DNA of 64,000 nucleotides from Desertimonas flava (GTDB lineage Bacteria; Actinomycetota; Acidimicrobiia; Acidimicrobiales; Ilumatobacteraceae): NCBI RefSeq assembly GCF_003426815.1, contig NZ_QKYK01000030.1, positions 1 to 64,000 of the forward strand, written 5' to 3'. The number at the start of each line of letters is the position of its first letter. Position 1 is the first letter of the stretch. The position numbers and the translations under genes were made by a program. Of this stretch, positions 52,845-63,686 are shown piece by piece. The notes under the pieces were generated by a model that saw nothing but the letters and a program-made list of their open reading frames with translations, was not told the origin of the DNA and ran no database searches.

Positions 52845-53695
52845 TGGTGGACGAGCCGGTCGTGCCGGCGCTCGAGGACGACGCGATCGACGAGATCACC
52901 GTGCGCCGCGGGCCGTCGCGGATGTCGCGGGCGAGCATCATCTTGGGGATCGCCCCGCTCGTCGGTCTCGTCGTGTTCCTCGGGGCGTGGCAGTTGGTGG
53001 TCGAGATCTTCTCGATCGAGGCCTACAAGTTGCCGGCGCCGTGGCGGATCCTGCGCCACATCGCCAGCGACCCCGGGTTCTACGCCCGGCATTCGCGTAC
53101 CACGCTGTGGGAGGCGTTCGTCGGGTTCATGCTGGCGATGCTCCTCGCCATACCGCTGGCCACGGCGATGGCGCTGTCCCGCTTCATCGACCGCGCCGTC
53201 ATGCCCATCGCCGTGCTGATCCAGGTGACGCCGATCATCGCCTACGCGCCGGCGGTGGTCCTGTGGGTCGGCACCGGGTTCCGCTCGATCATCGTCATCA
53301 CCACGGTCGTGTGCTTCGTGCCGTTCCTCGTCAACCTCGTGTCGGGCCTGCGTTCGGTCGACCCGCTGCTGCTCGAGCTCGCCCACTCCGTGGACGCCGG
53401 CAGGAGCGAGGTGTTCTGGCGCCTCCGTGTGCCGTCGGCCCTGCCCAACCTGTTCGCCGCCGCCCGCATCTCGGTCGGCCTGGCCCTCATCGGCGCCGTG
53501 CTCGGCGAGTTCTTCGGACTGGTCAAGGGCGGCCTCGGCTTCGCCCTCAAGACCGCCCAGTCCCGCGGATTCCGCGGCATCGACCAGGTGTGGGGGTGCG
53601 TCTTCGTCCTCGCCTTCATCGGCGCCGTCGCCACGTTCCTCCTGTCCGTCGCCGAACGGGCGGCGCTGCACTGGCACGCCAGTCAGCGTCGCTGA
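52844..53695 (+). CDS. ABC transporter permease
   Basis: 283 residues with six membrane helices (about 33-55, 95-117, 127-150, 152-172, 210-230, 250-270). The inner-loop motif that contacts the ATPase is VPSALPNLFAAARISVGLAL, preceded by EVFWRLR. It starts at the ATG overlapping the ATPase stop; a GTG one codon earlier is equally possible. BPD_transp_1 family. Confidence 0.92.
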
Positions 53696-53740
53696 CGCGC
53701 CGCCCGGCGGTCACCGTTTACTGTCAGATCTTCTCGCCAG

Positions 53741-53820
53741 CCCACCATCCCAGCGCCCATCCATCCATCCACCCACCCCAGCCACCCACCCCAGCCACCC
53801 AGCCCAGCCACCCAGCCAGC
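53741..53820. repeat. Pyrimidine-rich CCACCCAGC/CATC short repeats, G-quadruplex-prone on minus strand
   Basis: Between permease and binding-protein genes lie CATC triplets followed by variants of CCACCCAGC/CCACCCCAGC repeated about five times. The minus strand therefore has at least four runs of three or more G within short loops (about 53770-53815), a G-quadruplex pattern. On the plus strand the RNA would be unstructured and C-rich. A TACTGT hexamer at 53719-53724 lies ahead and could be a -10 box for the binding-protein gene. Confidence 0.7.
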
Positions 53821-53852
53821 GGCCCGGCCGCCGTCACCAGCAGGAGCATCGA

Positions 53853-55073
53853 ATGACCAAGCAGCACGTCGGGCGCCGCAAGCTTGCCGCCCGTCTCGCC
53901 ATTGCCGGCGTGGCCGTCGCCACGACCGCGGCCGGCACCGCAGCGGCGTCGGCGCCACCCGACACCGTGTCCGACGCCACCGCGTCCGACGCCACCGTGT
54001 CCGACGCCACCGTGTCCGACGCCACCGTGTCGGCGGAGGGGTCGGGTCCCGACGGCACGTCCGGTGCCTCCGGCATCACGATCTCCGACGAGCGGTGCGC
54101 CGAGAACGAGGCCGCCGGGACGATCACGTACCTGTCGAGCTTCGACTTCGCCGCCGCGGCCGGCATCGTCGATGTGGTCGTCGCCGACGCCAACGGCTAC
54201 TTCGAGGCGCTCTGCCTCGACGTCGACATGGTGCCCAGCTTCTCCACCGCCAACTACACCCTGATCGCCGCCGGTGAGGGGCAGTTCTCGGCCGCCGGGA
54301 GCTACACGGAGATCCTCAACAACACCGCAGAGGGCGCCGAGTTCCTCGCCCTCGTCGACTACGGCAAGACGCCGATCGAGGCGTTGATCACCCCCGACGG
54401 CGGCGCCACCACCCTCGAAGAGCTCGAGGGCAGCACCGTCGGCGTCAAGGGCGACCTGCCCCCGTCGGTGGTGGCGATGCTCGCCGGTGCCGGCCTCGAG
54501 CGGGGCAGCGACTACGACGAGGTGCTGCTCGACGGCTTCGACCCCGTGGTGCATCTCGAAAGCGGCATCGACGCCCTGCCCGTGTACAAGTCGAACGAGC
54601 CCGGCCAGCTCGACGCCCAGGGCATCGCCTACAACATCTTCGACCCGGTCGACTTCGACATCCCCGGCACGTTCGGCATCCTCTACACCTCGGCCTCGTT
54701 CGCCGAGGAGCACCCGACGGCCGTCGAGGACTTCATCCGGGCCAGCCTGCAGGGTATGGCCGACGCCATCGCCGATCCCGAGGCCGCGGCGCAGGTCGCC
54801 TTCGAGGCGATCGAGGCGGCCGGCAACCAGAACTACCTCGTCCTCGAAGGCGAGACGTTCCGCTGGCAGGCCGAGAGTGCCGAGGTCATCGCCGGCACGC
54901 CCGAGGGCGACCCGATCGGCCTCATCGACCCCGACCTGTTCCAGGCCGAGTACGACGCCTACGTGGACGCCGGTGTGTGGCCCGACGGCGCCCCCGAGTT
55001 CGGCGAGTACTTCGACGCCGAGCTCGCCGCCTCGCTCTACGACGAGAACGGTGAGGTCGTCTGGCCCGACTGA
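53853..55073 (+). CDS. ABC transporter substrate-binding protein (NMT1/THI5-like)
   Basis: 406 residues. Signal peptide with twin basic start (GRRKLAARLAIAGVAVATTAAG), then a linker with four SDATV-type pentapeptides (DNA 53967-54026) and the binding domain from ~residue 80. ITYLSSFDFAAAAGIVDVVV and GYFEALCLDVDM are characteristic of the NMT1-like periplasmic-binding family that serves nitrate, sulfonate, hydroxymethylpyrimidine or riboflavin importers. No lipobox cysteine is visible. CAGGAG lies 7 bases before the ATG. Substrate unknown. Confidence 0.88.
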   Translation: MTKQHVGRRKLAARLAIAGVAVATTAAGTAAASAPPDTVSDATASDATVSDATVSDATVSAEGSGPDGTSGASGITISDERCAENEAAGTITYLSSFDFAAAAGIVDVVVADANGYFEALCLDVDMVPSFSTANYTLIAAGEGQFSAAGSYTEILNNTAEGAEFLALVDYGKTPIEALITPDGGATTLEELEGSTVGVKGDLPPSVVAMLAGAGLERGSDYDEVLLDGFDPVVHLESGIDALPVYKSNEPGQLDAQGIAYNIFDPVDFDIPGTFGILYTSASFAEEHPTAVEDFIRASLQGMADAIADPEAAAQVAFEAIEAAGNQNYLVLEGETFRWQAESAEVIAGTPEGDPIGLIDPDLFQAEYDAYVDAGVWPDGAPEFGEYFDAELAASLYDENGEVVWPD

Positions 55074-55090
55074 CGTGAGCCCTCGATGAG

Positions 55091-55117
55091 CCTGGACCGC
55101 GCGATGTGCGGTCCAGG
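55091..55117 (+). terminator. 10-bp hairpin after the binding-protein gene
   Basis: CCTGGACCGC, loop GCGATGT, and the exact complement GCGGTCCAGG, 17 bases after the stop. An alternative stem using GCGCGATG/CATCGCGC overlaps it (55100-55127). Likely terminates the ROK/ABC operon. Confidence 0.65.
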
Positions 55118-55160
55118 CGCATCGCGCCGCTGCCCGGCCGCCCCGCTACCGTCGCCGGGG

Positions 55161-56222
55161 ATGCAGGCGGCCAGCACCAACGGCGCGACGGCCGTGATCG
55201 CCGACGCGATCGCCGACGCCGGCGGGGCGATCCCGTTCTCCGAGTTCCAACGCCTCGCGCTCTACGGGCCGGGAGGCTTCTACGACGGCGAGGGGCGGGC
55301 CGGGCGGCGCGGCGACTTCATCACCTCGCCCGAGGTCGGGCCGTTGTTCGGTGCCGTTGTCGCCCGCTGGATCGACGCCCAGTGGCGGGCGCTCGGGACC
55401 CCCGACCCGTTCACCGTGATCGAGGCCGGCGCCGGGCCGGGTACCCTCGCCCGCTCCATCCTCGCCGCCGCACCCGCGTGCGCGGCCGCCCTGCGCTACG
55501 TCGCCGTGGAGGTGTCGTCGTCGCAGCGGGCCCTCCACCCCGACGGCGTCGAGTCCGTCGCCGCCCTCCCGGACGGCCGGGTCGACGGCGTCGTCATCGC
55601 CAACGAACTGCTCGACAACCTCCCGATCCGCCTCGTCGTGTTCGACGGCGCCTGGCGGGAGGCGTTCGTCGCCCTCAGTGCCGGCACGGGCGCCGATGCC
55701 GGCCCGGCGTTCGTGGAGGTGCTGTCGGCGCCGCTCGATCCCGTGCCGACCGTCCTGCCCGCCCACCCGACTCACGGTGCACGGGCCCCGTTGCAGGACG
55801 ACGCCCGGGCGTGGATCGACTCGGCGCGGCAGCTGATCAGAGGCTCCGTGCTCGCCATCGACTACGCCCGTTCGACGACGGCCGAGCTGGCCCTGCTCCC
55901 GTGGCGGGACTGGCTGCGCACGTACCGCGGCCACGACCGTGGCGGCCACTACCTGGCCCAGCCGGGCAGCCAGGACATCACGTCCGACGTGGCCGTCGAT
56001 CAGCTTCCCGAGCCCGACGTCGTGCGTACCCAGTCGCAGTTCCTCCAGCTCCACGGCATCGACGATCTCGTCGCCGAAGGGCGGGCGGAGTGGCAGGCCG
56101 ACGCGGCGACGGGTGGGCTCGCCGCCCTCCGCATGCGCAGCCGGGTCCGCGAGGCCGAGGCCCTCCTCGACCCCGCCGGCCTCGGCGGCTTCCTCGTCCT
56201 CGAGTGGTCCTCCCATCGCTGA
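55161..56222 (+). CDS. MidA/NDUFAF7-family SAM-dependent methyltransferase
   Basis: 353 residues. [20 protein letters not shown] and the SAM-binding [10 protein letters not shown] are family hallmarks, with [13 protein letters not shown] and VLAIDYA further on. Family members are complex I assembly factors: human NDUFAF7 dimethylates an arginine of NDUFS2 (NuoD), and Dictyostelium MidA is needed for complex I. Bacterial homologues are little studied. Here the gene lies 6 kb from one of two nuo operons. A TACCGT box lies 8 bases before the ATG. Confidence 0.9.
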   Translation: MQAASTNGATAVIADAIADAGGAIPFSEFQRLALYGPGGFYDGEGRAGRRGDFITSPEVGPLFGAVVARWIDAQWRALGTPDPFTVIEAGAGPGTLARSILAAAPACAAALRYVAVEVSSSQRALHPDGVESVAALPDGRVDGVVIANELLDNLPIRLVVFDGAWREAFVALSAGTGADAGPAFVEVLSAPLDPVPTVLPAHPTHGARAPLQDDARAWIDSARQLIRGSVLAIDYARSTTAELALLPWRDWLRTYRGHDRGGHYLAQPGSQDITSDVAVDQLPEPDVVRTQSQFLQLHGIDDLVAEGRAEWQADAATGGLAALRMRSRVREAEALLDPAGLGGFLVLEWSSHR

Positions 56223-56225
56223 CGC

Positions 56226-56269
56226 CCCGACCTGACGGCTGGTGCCAAGGCAACAACCGTCAGGTCGGG
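56226..56269 (+). terminator. 13-bp hairpin after the methyltransferase gene
   Basis: CCCGACCTGACGG (56226-56238) pairs exactly with CCGTCAGGTCGGG (56257-56269) around an 18-base loop containing GGTGCC and GGCAAC, a decayed version of the GGTGCC-N-GGCACC core. Confidence 0.7.
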
Positions 56270-56317
56270 TCGGGGTCAGGTGGGGAAGGGCGCATCGGCA
56301 CGATCTACGATCGCCCC

Positions 56318-58288
<1,971 letters not shown>

Positions 58289-58302
58289 GTCCGCACCCGG
58301 AG

Positions 58303-58331
58303 CCGGCCCGGCCTCGCTCGGCGCGGGCCGG
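58303..58331. terminator. GC-rich hairpin between acs and the next convergent gene
   Basis: CCGGCCCG and the exact complement CGGGCCGG around a 13-base loop, between two converging stops. Confidence 0.6.
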
Positions 58332-58334
58332 GTC

Positions 58335-58964
58335 TCAGACGGTGACGGCCGCGGCCCAGTCGATCGCGACGCTGTTGGGCTCACCGGGCATCACCTTGGC
58401 GGGCAACTGCGAGCCGGGGAAGAGGAACGCCATGGCACTCTCGGGCACCGGGTTGCCGACCTGGATCTGATACGCCGCGCCGTCCTGGGGGACGACGGTG
58501 AGGGCGAAGGCATAGAGCGGCAGGCCCGCCGGATTCGTCATGCCGAGTGGCTGGAACTGCTGGATGATCGCCCGGCACGGGAGGCCGTTGGCGAGGATGT
58601 CGGCGGCCGAGCCGTTGGCCGCCGCCTGCGGGAGGCGCACGGTCGGCGCCGGGGTCTCCCAGTCGATGGCGACGGTGGCGGGGTCGGCCGCGTCGACGCG
58701 GACCGCGACGATGGTCGCGCCCGGCTGGATCTGGGCGATGGTCCACATGGGGATCCGTTGGCGGCACGTGGCCATGTAGGGCGTCTGGTCGTCGAGGGCG
58801 ACCTCGACCTGGAACACGCAGACGCGCTGCTCGACGCCGCCGCTGGTGATGCTGGTCCCCGTCGGTTGCACGCCCACGATCACGCCGCGGCCGATGACGG
58901 CGTTGTCGATGCTGGCGGCGTCGGTCCCTCCGACGGCGTTCTTGATCTTCTTGAAAAAGCCCAT
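58335..58964 (-). CDS. Hypothetical protein with two related beta domains
   Basis: 209 residues from the ATG at 58964 (GGAGA 9 bases before). MGFFKKIKNAVGG is a basic amphipathic N-terminus and then two halves of about 90 residues follow. Each half has a strand pair near V.VFQVEV..DD / YAFALTVVPQDG and closes with AVRVDAADPATVAIDWE / AKVMPGEPNSVAIDWA, so the protein looks like an internal duplication. No signal peptide or membrane helix. I do not recognise the family. Starts 46 bases from the divergent esterase. Confidence 0.72.
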   Translation of the reverse strand: MGFFKKIKNAVGGTDAASIDNAVIGRGVIVGVQPTGTSITSGGVEQRVCVFQVEVALDDQTPYMATCRQRIPMWTIAQIQPGATIVAVRVDAADPATVAIDWETPAPTVRLPQAAANGSAADILANGLPCRAIIQQFQPLGMTNPAGLPLYAFALTVVPQDGAAYQIQVGNPVPESAMAFLFPGSQLPAKVMPGEPNSVAIDWAAAVTV

Positions 58965-59010
58965 GACAGTGTGTCTCCTGATGAAGTGGCGCCACAGGAG
59001 AGCACACGGT

Positions 59011-59910
59011 GTGCCTGCCACGGCCGGTTTTTTCGCCGTCTGCGCGATGGTGCTCGCGGATGTCGGAGCGCCGGGCGGGCCCGCCCTCGGTGCGAGCGCT
59101 CCCGCGGCGGCCGCTTGCGCGCCGCCCGAAACCGGTGAGCACCGGCTGGTCGTCGGCGGCTCGGAGCGGGGCTACGTCGTGGCGGTTCCCGGTCAGGAGG
59201 TCGCTGCGGGTCCCTGGCCGCTGGTCGTCGCCCTGCACGGAACGGGAGGCTCGGCGTCCCGCTTCGGCGACGTCAGCGGACTCGGTCCCGAGGGGGCGAC
59301 CGCCGGCGCCTTGATGGTCCTCCCCGACGGGACCGGCGATCCGCGCGGTTGGATTCACGCCGACCGGGACCGGGATCTGGAGTTCGTCGACGCGGTGCTC
59401 GACGAGATCGCGATGTCGGGCTGCGTCGACGCCGAACGCATCTGGGTCACGGGCGTGAGCGCCGGCTCGGCGATGGCCGCGGCGCTCGTGTGCGACCGCT
59501 CGGACGTGGTCGGGGCGGTGCTCGTCGCCGCGCTGCCGGCGCCATGCGACGGCCCGGTCTCCGCCGACGTCTACGTGGTGCATGGCACCGCCGACGACAT
59601 CGTCCCCTACGGTGGCGGCGACTTCAACGGCGACGATCTCGGGACGGTGCCGGAAGTGGCGGCGGGGTGGGCGGTGGCCGCCGGTTGCGACGGACCGCCC
59701 GCCGGGCGGGGCGTCGAGCCCGACGTGTTCGTGCTCGAGTGGTCGCCGTGTCATCACGGTGACGGCGGCCTGGTCTCGCTGTACAGCGTGATCGGTGGAG
59801 GTCACGGTTGGCTCACCGACGGCGAGGCGGCCATCGATGCGACGTGCCTCGTGCTGGCGGCCGCCACCGCCGGCGACGGCGCTCCCGACGTCGGCGGCTG
59901 CGAGGCCTGA
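59011..59910 (+). CDS. Secreted alpha/beta-hydrolase, PHB depolymerase/feruloyl esterase-like (paralogue 1)
   Basis: 299 residues from a GTG at 59011, chosen because AGGAG lies 10 bases before it and an ATG at 58981 would leave only 16 bases to the divergent gene. A signal peptide is followed by a secreted serine hydrolase. Oxyanion loop ALHGTGGSA, nucleophile GVSAGSA, acid in HGTADDIVPY and histidine in GGGHGW form the catalytic set. Several paired cysteines suit an extracellular protein. Likely acts on polyesters or aryl esters; substrate not known. A paralogue follows. Confidence 0.83.
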   Translation: MPATAGFFAVCAMVLADVGAPGGPALGASAPAAAACAPPETGEHRLVVGGSERGYVVAVPGQEVAAGPWPLVVALHGTGGSASRFGDVSGLGPEGATAGALMVLPDGTGDPRGWIHADRDRDLEFVDAVLDEIAMSGCVDAERIWVTGVSAGSAMAAALVCDRSDVVGAVLVAALPAPCDGPVSADVYVVHGTADDIVPYGGGDFNGDDLGTVPEVAAGWAVAAGCDGPPAGRGVEPDVFVLEWSPCHHGDGGLVSLYSVIGGGHGWLTDGEAAIDATCLVLAAATAGDGAPDVGGCEA

Positions 59911-59934
59911 GCGCCGTCGTGCAGCCAGGCGACA

Positions 59935-59969
59935 CCGTTACGGTTGGTGCCAGGCACCAACCGTAACGG
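59935..59969. terminator. Perfect 17-bp palindrome between two esterase genes
   Basis: CCGTTACGGTTGGTGCC, a central A, and the exact complement. It is the longest member of the GGTGCC-N-GGCACC palindrome class in the window. Here it lies between two genes of the same direction, so it is more than a device for converging genes. Confidence 0.7.
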
Positions 59970-59998
59970 GCCGGCCGTCAACCAGATCGGGGAGCACG

Positions 59999-60937
59999 AT
60001 GACCAGGACGACCAGGCGGCGAGCGCTCATCGCGATCGGGGCCATCTCGTGCGGCGTCGGCGGCTCCGTGCCGGTGGCGGCGTCGGTGGCCTCGAGCGAG
60101 CCGGTGCCGATCGAGTGCACGGCGCCGGCCGACGGTGAGCACGTCATCGAGGTGGGCGGGGAAGAACGTACCTACCTCACGTTCGCCCCGCCGGATGTCG
60201 GCGCCGGTGCCGGCCCCGTGCCGATGGCCATCCTCACCCACGGCTTCTCCAGCGGCGCCGTCGAGTTCGCCGGGACGTCCGGTCTCCAGACCGCCGCGCC
60301 CGCCGCCGGTGTGCTGCTGCTCGTGCCCCAGGGGCGGGGCGACGTCGCCGACTGGCCGATCGCCGAGTGGTCGATCGACGGCGAGTACCTCGATGCTGTC
60401 CTCGCCGAGGTGATCGCCGGCGGGTGCGTCGACACCGTTCGCGTCTGGATGGGCGGCCACAGCGCGGGATCGGCGTTCACGGCGTACTACGGCTGCAGCC
60501 GGCCCGACGTGATCGACGGCATCGTGCTCAACGCGGCGATCACGCCGGCGCTGTGCAACGAGGGGACGCCGAACACGTACGTCGTGTTCGGCACCGCCGA
60601 TCCGCTCGTGCCCTACGAAGGCGGCACGTTCGGCACGTTCGAGCTCGAGCCCACCACCGTCGCCGCCGGGCGCTGGGCGGCGCGTGCCGGCTGCACCGAC
60701 GGACCCGTCGGCCGCGGCATCGGCGAGGTCGTGTTGGCGTTGGAGTGGTCGGGCTGCGTGAGCGGCGCCGACATCCGCCTCTACAGCGTCGTCGGCGGCG
60801 GTCACGTGTGGTTCGGCGCCGTGGGGGCCACCGGTCCGGGCGACCAGAGCGAGGCGATCGACTCGGGCTGCCTGCTGATCACCGGCGCCCTCGCCGACCC
60901 GTCGGCCCCGCCCGACATGACCGCCTGCGAAGGCTGA
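59999..60937 (+). CDS. Secreted alpha/beta-hydrolase, PHB depolymerase/feruloyl esterase-like (paralogue 2)
   Basis: 312 residues, similar along its length to the gene before it. Twin-Arg-containing signal (TRTTRRRALIAIGAISCG), oxyanion loop LTHGFSSGA, nucleophile GGHSAGSA, acid in FGTADPLVPY, histidine in GGGHVW. GGGGAG before the ATG is a good ribosome binding site. The tandem pair likely arose by local duplication; divergence is considerable, so their substrates may differ. Confidence 0.83.
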   Translation: MTRTTRRRALIAIGAISCGVGGSVPVAASVASSEPVPIECTAPADGEHVIEVGGEERTYLTFAPPDVGAGAGPVPMAILTHGFSSGAVEFAGTSGLQTAAPAAGVLLLVPQGRGDVADWPIAEWSIDGEYLDAVLAEVIAGGCVDTVRVWMGGHSAGSAFTAYYGCSRPDVIDGIVLNAAITPALCNEGTPNTYVVFGTADPLVPYEGGTFGTFELEPTTVAAGRWAARAGCTDGPVGRGIGEVVLALEWSGCVSGADIRLYSVVGGGHVWFGAVGATGPGDQSEAIDSGCLLITGALADPSAPPDMTACEG

Positions 60938-60943
60938 ACGCCG

Positions 60944-61016
60944 CACCCATCGGAGTGTCGAACGTCCGACAGGGGGACGCCCGACACTCGGGAACGCTTC
61001 AACACTCGGATGGGTG
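60944..61016. terminator. Competing hairpins between esterase and PIG-L genes
   Basis: CACCCATCGGAGTGT (60944-60958) pairs with 61002-61016 with one mismatch, but its GAGTGTCG part can instead pair exactly with CGACACTC at 60982-60989. The two structures exclude each other. Placed between converging stops, it is most simply a terminator. Confidence 0.55.
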
Positions 61017-61021
61017 GGGAG

Positions 61022-61756
61022 TCACATGGGGAGGAGTTCGAACGTCGTCGCCAGGCGGCCGCCGAAGCGGGGTGCGTTGTTCTCGGCGATCGTGCGCAGG
61101 AAGCCGGCCGGGTCCGACATCGGTCCCGGACCGAGCGCGGCCAGGTACTCGTGGTGGGCGGCCAGCGAGGCGATGCCGCGGTCGAGGGTGGCGGTGATGT
61201 CGACGGCATGACCGGCGAGCGGCGAGCCGGAGACGGCCACCCAGCGCACGCCGGACCAGGGCTCGAGCCCCTCGTCGAACAGCTCGGTGAACACCCACCG
61301 GTTGCCGGCGTCGCGCACGGCGTCGATGACCGCCTCACCGACCACCCGGTGGTCGGCCATGTTGAGCCCGCCCCCGGCGAACGACTCGCGGTGGTTCAGC
61401 GTGATCACCAGCTCGGGCCGGTGGCGGCGGATCGCCGCGGCGAGGTCCCGCCGCAACGGCAGGCCGTACGTGAGCACGCCGTCGGGGTGGTCGAGGAACT
61501 CCAGCTCGGTCACGCCGACGGCGTCGCACGCGACGCGCTGCTCGGCGACCCGGAGGCGGGCGGATTCCTCCGGCTCGATCGTGTCGATGCCGGCCTCGCC
61601 CCGCGTGACCAACAGGTACGCCACCGACTTGCCGGCGTCGGTCCACCCGGCGACGGCGGAGGATGCCCCGTACTCCATGTCGTCGGGGTGGGCCACGATG
61701 GCCAGCGCCCGCTCCCAGTCGTCGGGCATGGGGGACAGCTGTTGGACGTCAGTCAT
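61022..61756 (-). CDS. PIG-L/LmbE family zinc-dependent N-deacetylase
   Basis: 244 residues. AHPDD (H23, D25, D26) and the later MADHRVVG histidine are the zinc ligands of the family. Relatives include MshB and Mca of mycothiol metabolism and GlcNAc-PI deacetylase. TRGEAGID and PDGVLTYGLPLRRDL are also family segments. Which amide it cleaves cannot be told; mycothiol pathway membership is possible in an actinobacterium. Divergent from the DUF937 gene. Confidence 0.88.
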   Translation of the reverse strand: MTDVQQLSPMPDDWERALAIVAHPDDMEYGASSAVAGWTDAGKSVAYLLVTRGEAGIDTIEPEESARLRVAEQRVACDAVGVTELEFLDHPDGVLTYGLPLRRDLAAAIRRHRPELVITLNHRESFAGGGLNMADHRVVGEAVIDAVRDAGNRWVFTELFDEGLEPWSGVRWVAVSGSPLAGHAVDITATLDRGIASLAAHHEYLAALGPGPMSDPAGFLRTIAENNAPRFGGRLATTFELLPM

Positions 61757-61865
61757 GGTCGCGAGTCTCGCAGCCCGCACGCGGGCGGCACCGGTGCGCG
61801 GGGCTACAGTCGGCGCCGGACACCGGCTGCCGAAGCGGCAGCACCGATCGAAAGAGGCACGCGCC

Positions 61866-62522
61866 ATGGCCAGCATCGACGATCTGCTCGACCAGCTCCC
61901 GCTCGACCAACTCGCCGCCCAGCTCGGGGTGGACGAGGCCACCGCCGAGTCGGCCACTCGCGCCGCCCTTCCGGCGCTCGTGCAGGGCATGCAGGCCAAC
62001 GCCCAGGACCAGGAGCGGGCCGCAGCCCTCGTGCGGGCCATCTCCAAGCACGCCGCCCAGGGTCCCGCTCAGCCCGACAAGCTCGACGAGGTCGACACCG
62101 ACGACGGCGCCAAGATCGTCAACCACGTCTTCGGCGACAACACCGACGCCGTGGCCAATCAGCTCGGTGGCCTCGGGGGTGGCTCCGACCTGATCAAGAA
62201 GCTGCTGCCGATGCTCGCGCCGCTGCTGATGGGGTTCCTCGCCAAGCAGTTCGGCGGCGCGAAGTCGTCCGCCCAGGACACGGCAGCCAGCAACCTCGAC
62301 TCGGGTGACGACGGCGAGTCGGGCGGCGGCATCGGCGACCTCCTCAAGGGTTCGCTCGGCGGCGTCTTCGGCGACAAGTCCGACGAGTCGGGCCAGTCGG
62401 GCGGCGGTGGCGGCGGCCTCGGCGATCTGCTGGGCGGCCTCCTCGGCGGCGGCTCGGGCGGATCAGGCGGCGGCCTTGGCGACCTGCTCGGCGGGCTCCT
62501 CGGGGGCGGTTCCCGCAGCTAG
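61866..62522 (+). CDS. DUF937 family protein with Gly-rich repetitive tail
   Basis: 218 residues. The helical DUF937 domain fills about residues 1-135 (ATRAALPALVQGMQANA, KIVNHVFGD, LLPMLAPLLMGFLAKQ). The tail (~140-218) is Gly/Ser/Asp-rich with repeated GGGLGDLLGGLLGGG units. GAAAGAGG lies 8 bases before the ATG. The last 60 bases overlap the end of the converging MFS gene, so the Gly-rich tail and the transporter's C-terminus share DNA. Function of DUF937 proteins is unsettled (E. coli YidB belongs here). Confidence 0.85.
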   Translation: MASIDDLLDQLPLDQLAAQLGVDEATAESATRAALPALVQGMQANAQDQERAAALVRAISKHAAQGPAQPDKLDEVDTDDGAKIVNHVFGDNTDAVANQLGGLGGGSDLIKKLLPMLAPLLMGFLAKQFGGAKSSAQDTAASNLDSGDDGESGGGIGDLLKGSLGGVFGDKSDESGQSGGGGGGLGDLLGGLLGGGSGGSGGGLGDLLGGLLGGGSRS

Positions 62523-63686
62523 CGCGGCCACCGCGCACGCACCGATCACCGCCGCCATCGCGGCGAGCAACAGCCGGTAGTCGACGATGGCGATCAGCGC
62601 CGCCCCGCCCGCCGTGCCGAACGTCTGCGGTCCGTTGAGGGCCAGATTGGCGGCGGCCGACACCCGACCCTGCAACGCCGGCGGCGTGAGCCGCTGGCGG
62701 ATCGTCGCGTACGTGACGAACGTCCAGGGGATGGCCACGCCGGCGACGAAGAAGCCGGCGGCGACCACGGCCACCTGGGCGATCGCCGCACTGGCGAGGG
62801 CGAGGCCGAGCACGACGAGCGACGTGGTGAGCGCCACCCGCTCGCCGAGGCGCCGGATCACCCAGGCGGACGTGAGTCCGCCGACCACGGCGCCGGCCCC
62901 CTGGACCGACGCCAGCACCCCGAAGAACTCGCTGCTGCGGTCGAGTCCCTCGTCGATGGCGGCGAAGATCGTGGAGTTGGCGAAGCCGGTGATGCCGACG
63001 GCGACGGCCAGCAGGGCGGTGAGGCCGAACAGTCGCGGCGTCCGGCGGATGTGGCGCATCCCCGCCGTGAACTCGGTCCAGAACGAGCCCCGCTCGTCGA
63101 CCGGCGTCGGCCCCGACTCCTGCATGCGGACCGTGCGCACGATCAGGGCGGCGATCACCAGCATCGATGCCGTGAGCACGGCGATGGCCGTCCCCCCGAA
63201 GGCGGCGAACAGGCCCGCCCCGGCGAGCGGGCTGAGCAGGCGGAGTCCCTGGTCGATCGTCTGCAGGAGCCCGTTGGCGCCCGCCAGGTGCTCGTCGGGG
63301 AGGAGGTCGCGGATCAGGCCCGACGCGCACGAGCTGGTCACGTACGTGAGGAGGCCGTAGCCGAACGTGACGGCGTAGATGATCCACAGATCGCCGGGCC
63401 GATCGACGAGCGAGAGTGTCATCACGCCCGCCGCGGCGACGAGGTTGGCCACGACGACCAGCCGCCGGCGGGGGAGGCGGTCGGCGAGGTGGCCGGCGAG
63501 CGGGGCGAGGAAGGCCGGCAGCCCGAGGAACAGGAACACCAACCCGGTTTTGGCGTCGCTTCCCGTGAGGTCCTTCACCCAGATGGCGAGGGTGAGGTAG
63601 AGGGCGCTGTCTCCGAAGTTGCCGAACGTCCACGCCACGGTCAACCGGCGGAAGGGGGGGACCGACAAGGCCCCGGGGAGCTTCAT
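62463..63686 (-). CDS. MFS transporter (drug/siderophore exporter type)
   Basis: 407 residues, about 12 membrane helices in two halves. The loop motif GHLADRLPRRRL after helix 2 is the MFS motif A; the second half has SAWVIRRLGERVAL. The overall pattern (FRRLTVAWTFGNFGDSALYL start) fits the MFS_3/enterobactin-exporter-like group. ATGA overlap with the upstream regulator gene on the same strand (63683-63686), so co-translated and likely regulated by it. Its 3' end overlaps the DUF937 gene by 60 bases in antisense. Confidence 0.88.
   Translation of the reverse strand: MKLPGALSVPPFRRLTVAWTFGNFGDSALYLTLAIWVKDLTGSDAKTGLVFLFLGLPAFLAPLAGHLADRLPRRRLVVVANLVAAAGVMTLSLVDRPGDLWIIYAVTFGYGLLTYVTSSCASGLIRDLLPDEHLAGANGLLQTIDQGLRLLSPLAGAGLFAAFGGTAIAVLTASMLVIAALIVRTVRMQESGPTPVDERGSFWTEFTAGMRHIRRTPRLFGLTALLAVAVGITGFANSTIFAAIDEGLDRSSEFFGVLASVQGAGAVVGGLTSAWVIRRLGERVALTTSLVVLGLALASAAIAQVAVVAAGFFVAGVAIPWTFVTYATIRQRLTPPALQGRVSAAANLALNGPQTFGTAGGAALIAIVDYRLLLAAMAAVIGACAVAALAAGTAPEEPAEQVAKAAA

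Noticed and set aside
61022-62047. A longer PIG-L protein starting about 97 codons upstream
   Set aside because: The extension is antisense to the DUF937 gene and lacks homology; the AHPDD motif sits at the usual distance from the ATG at 61756.
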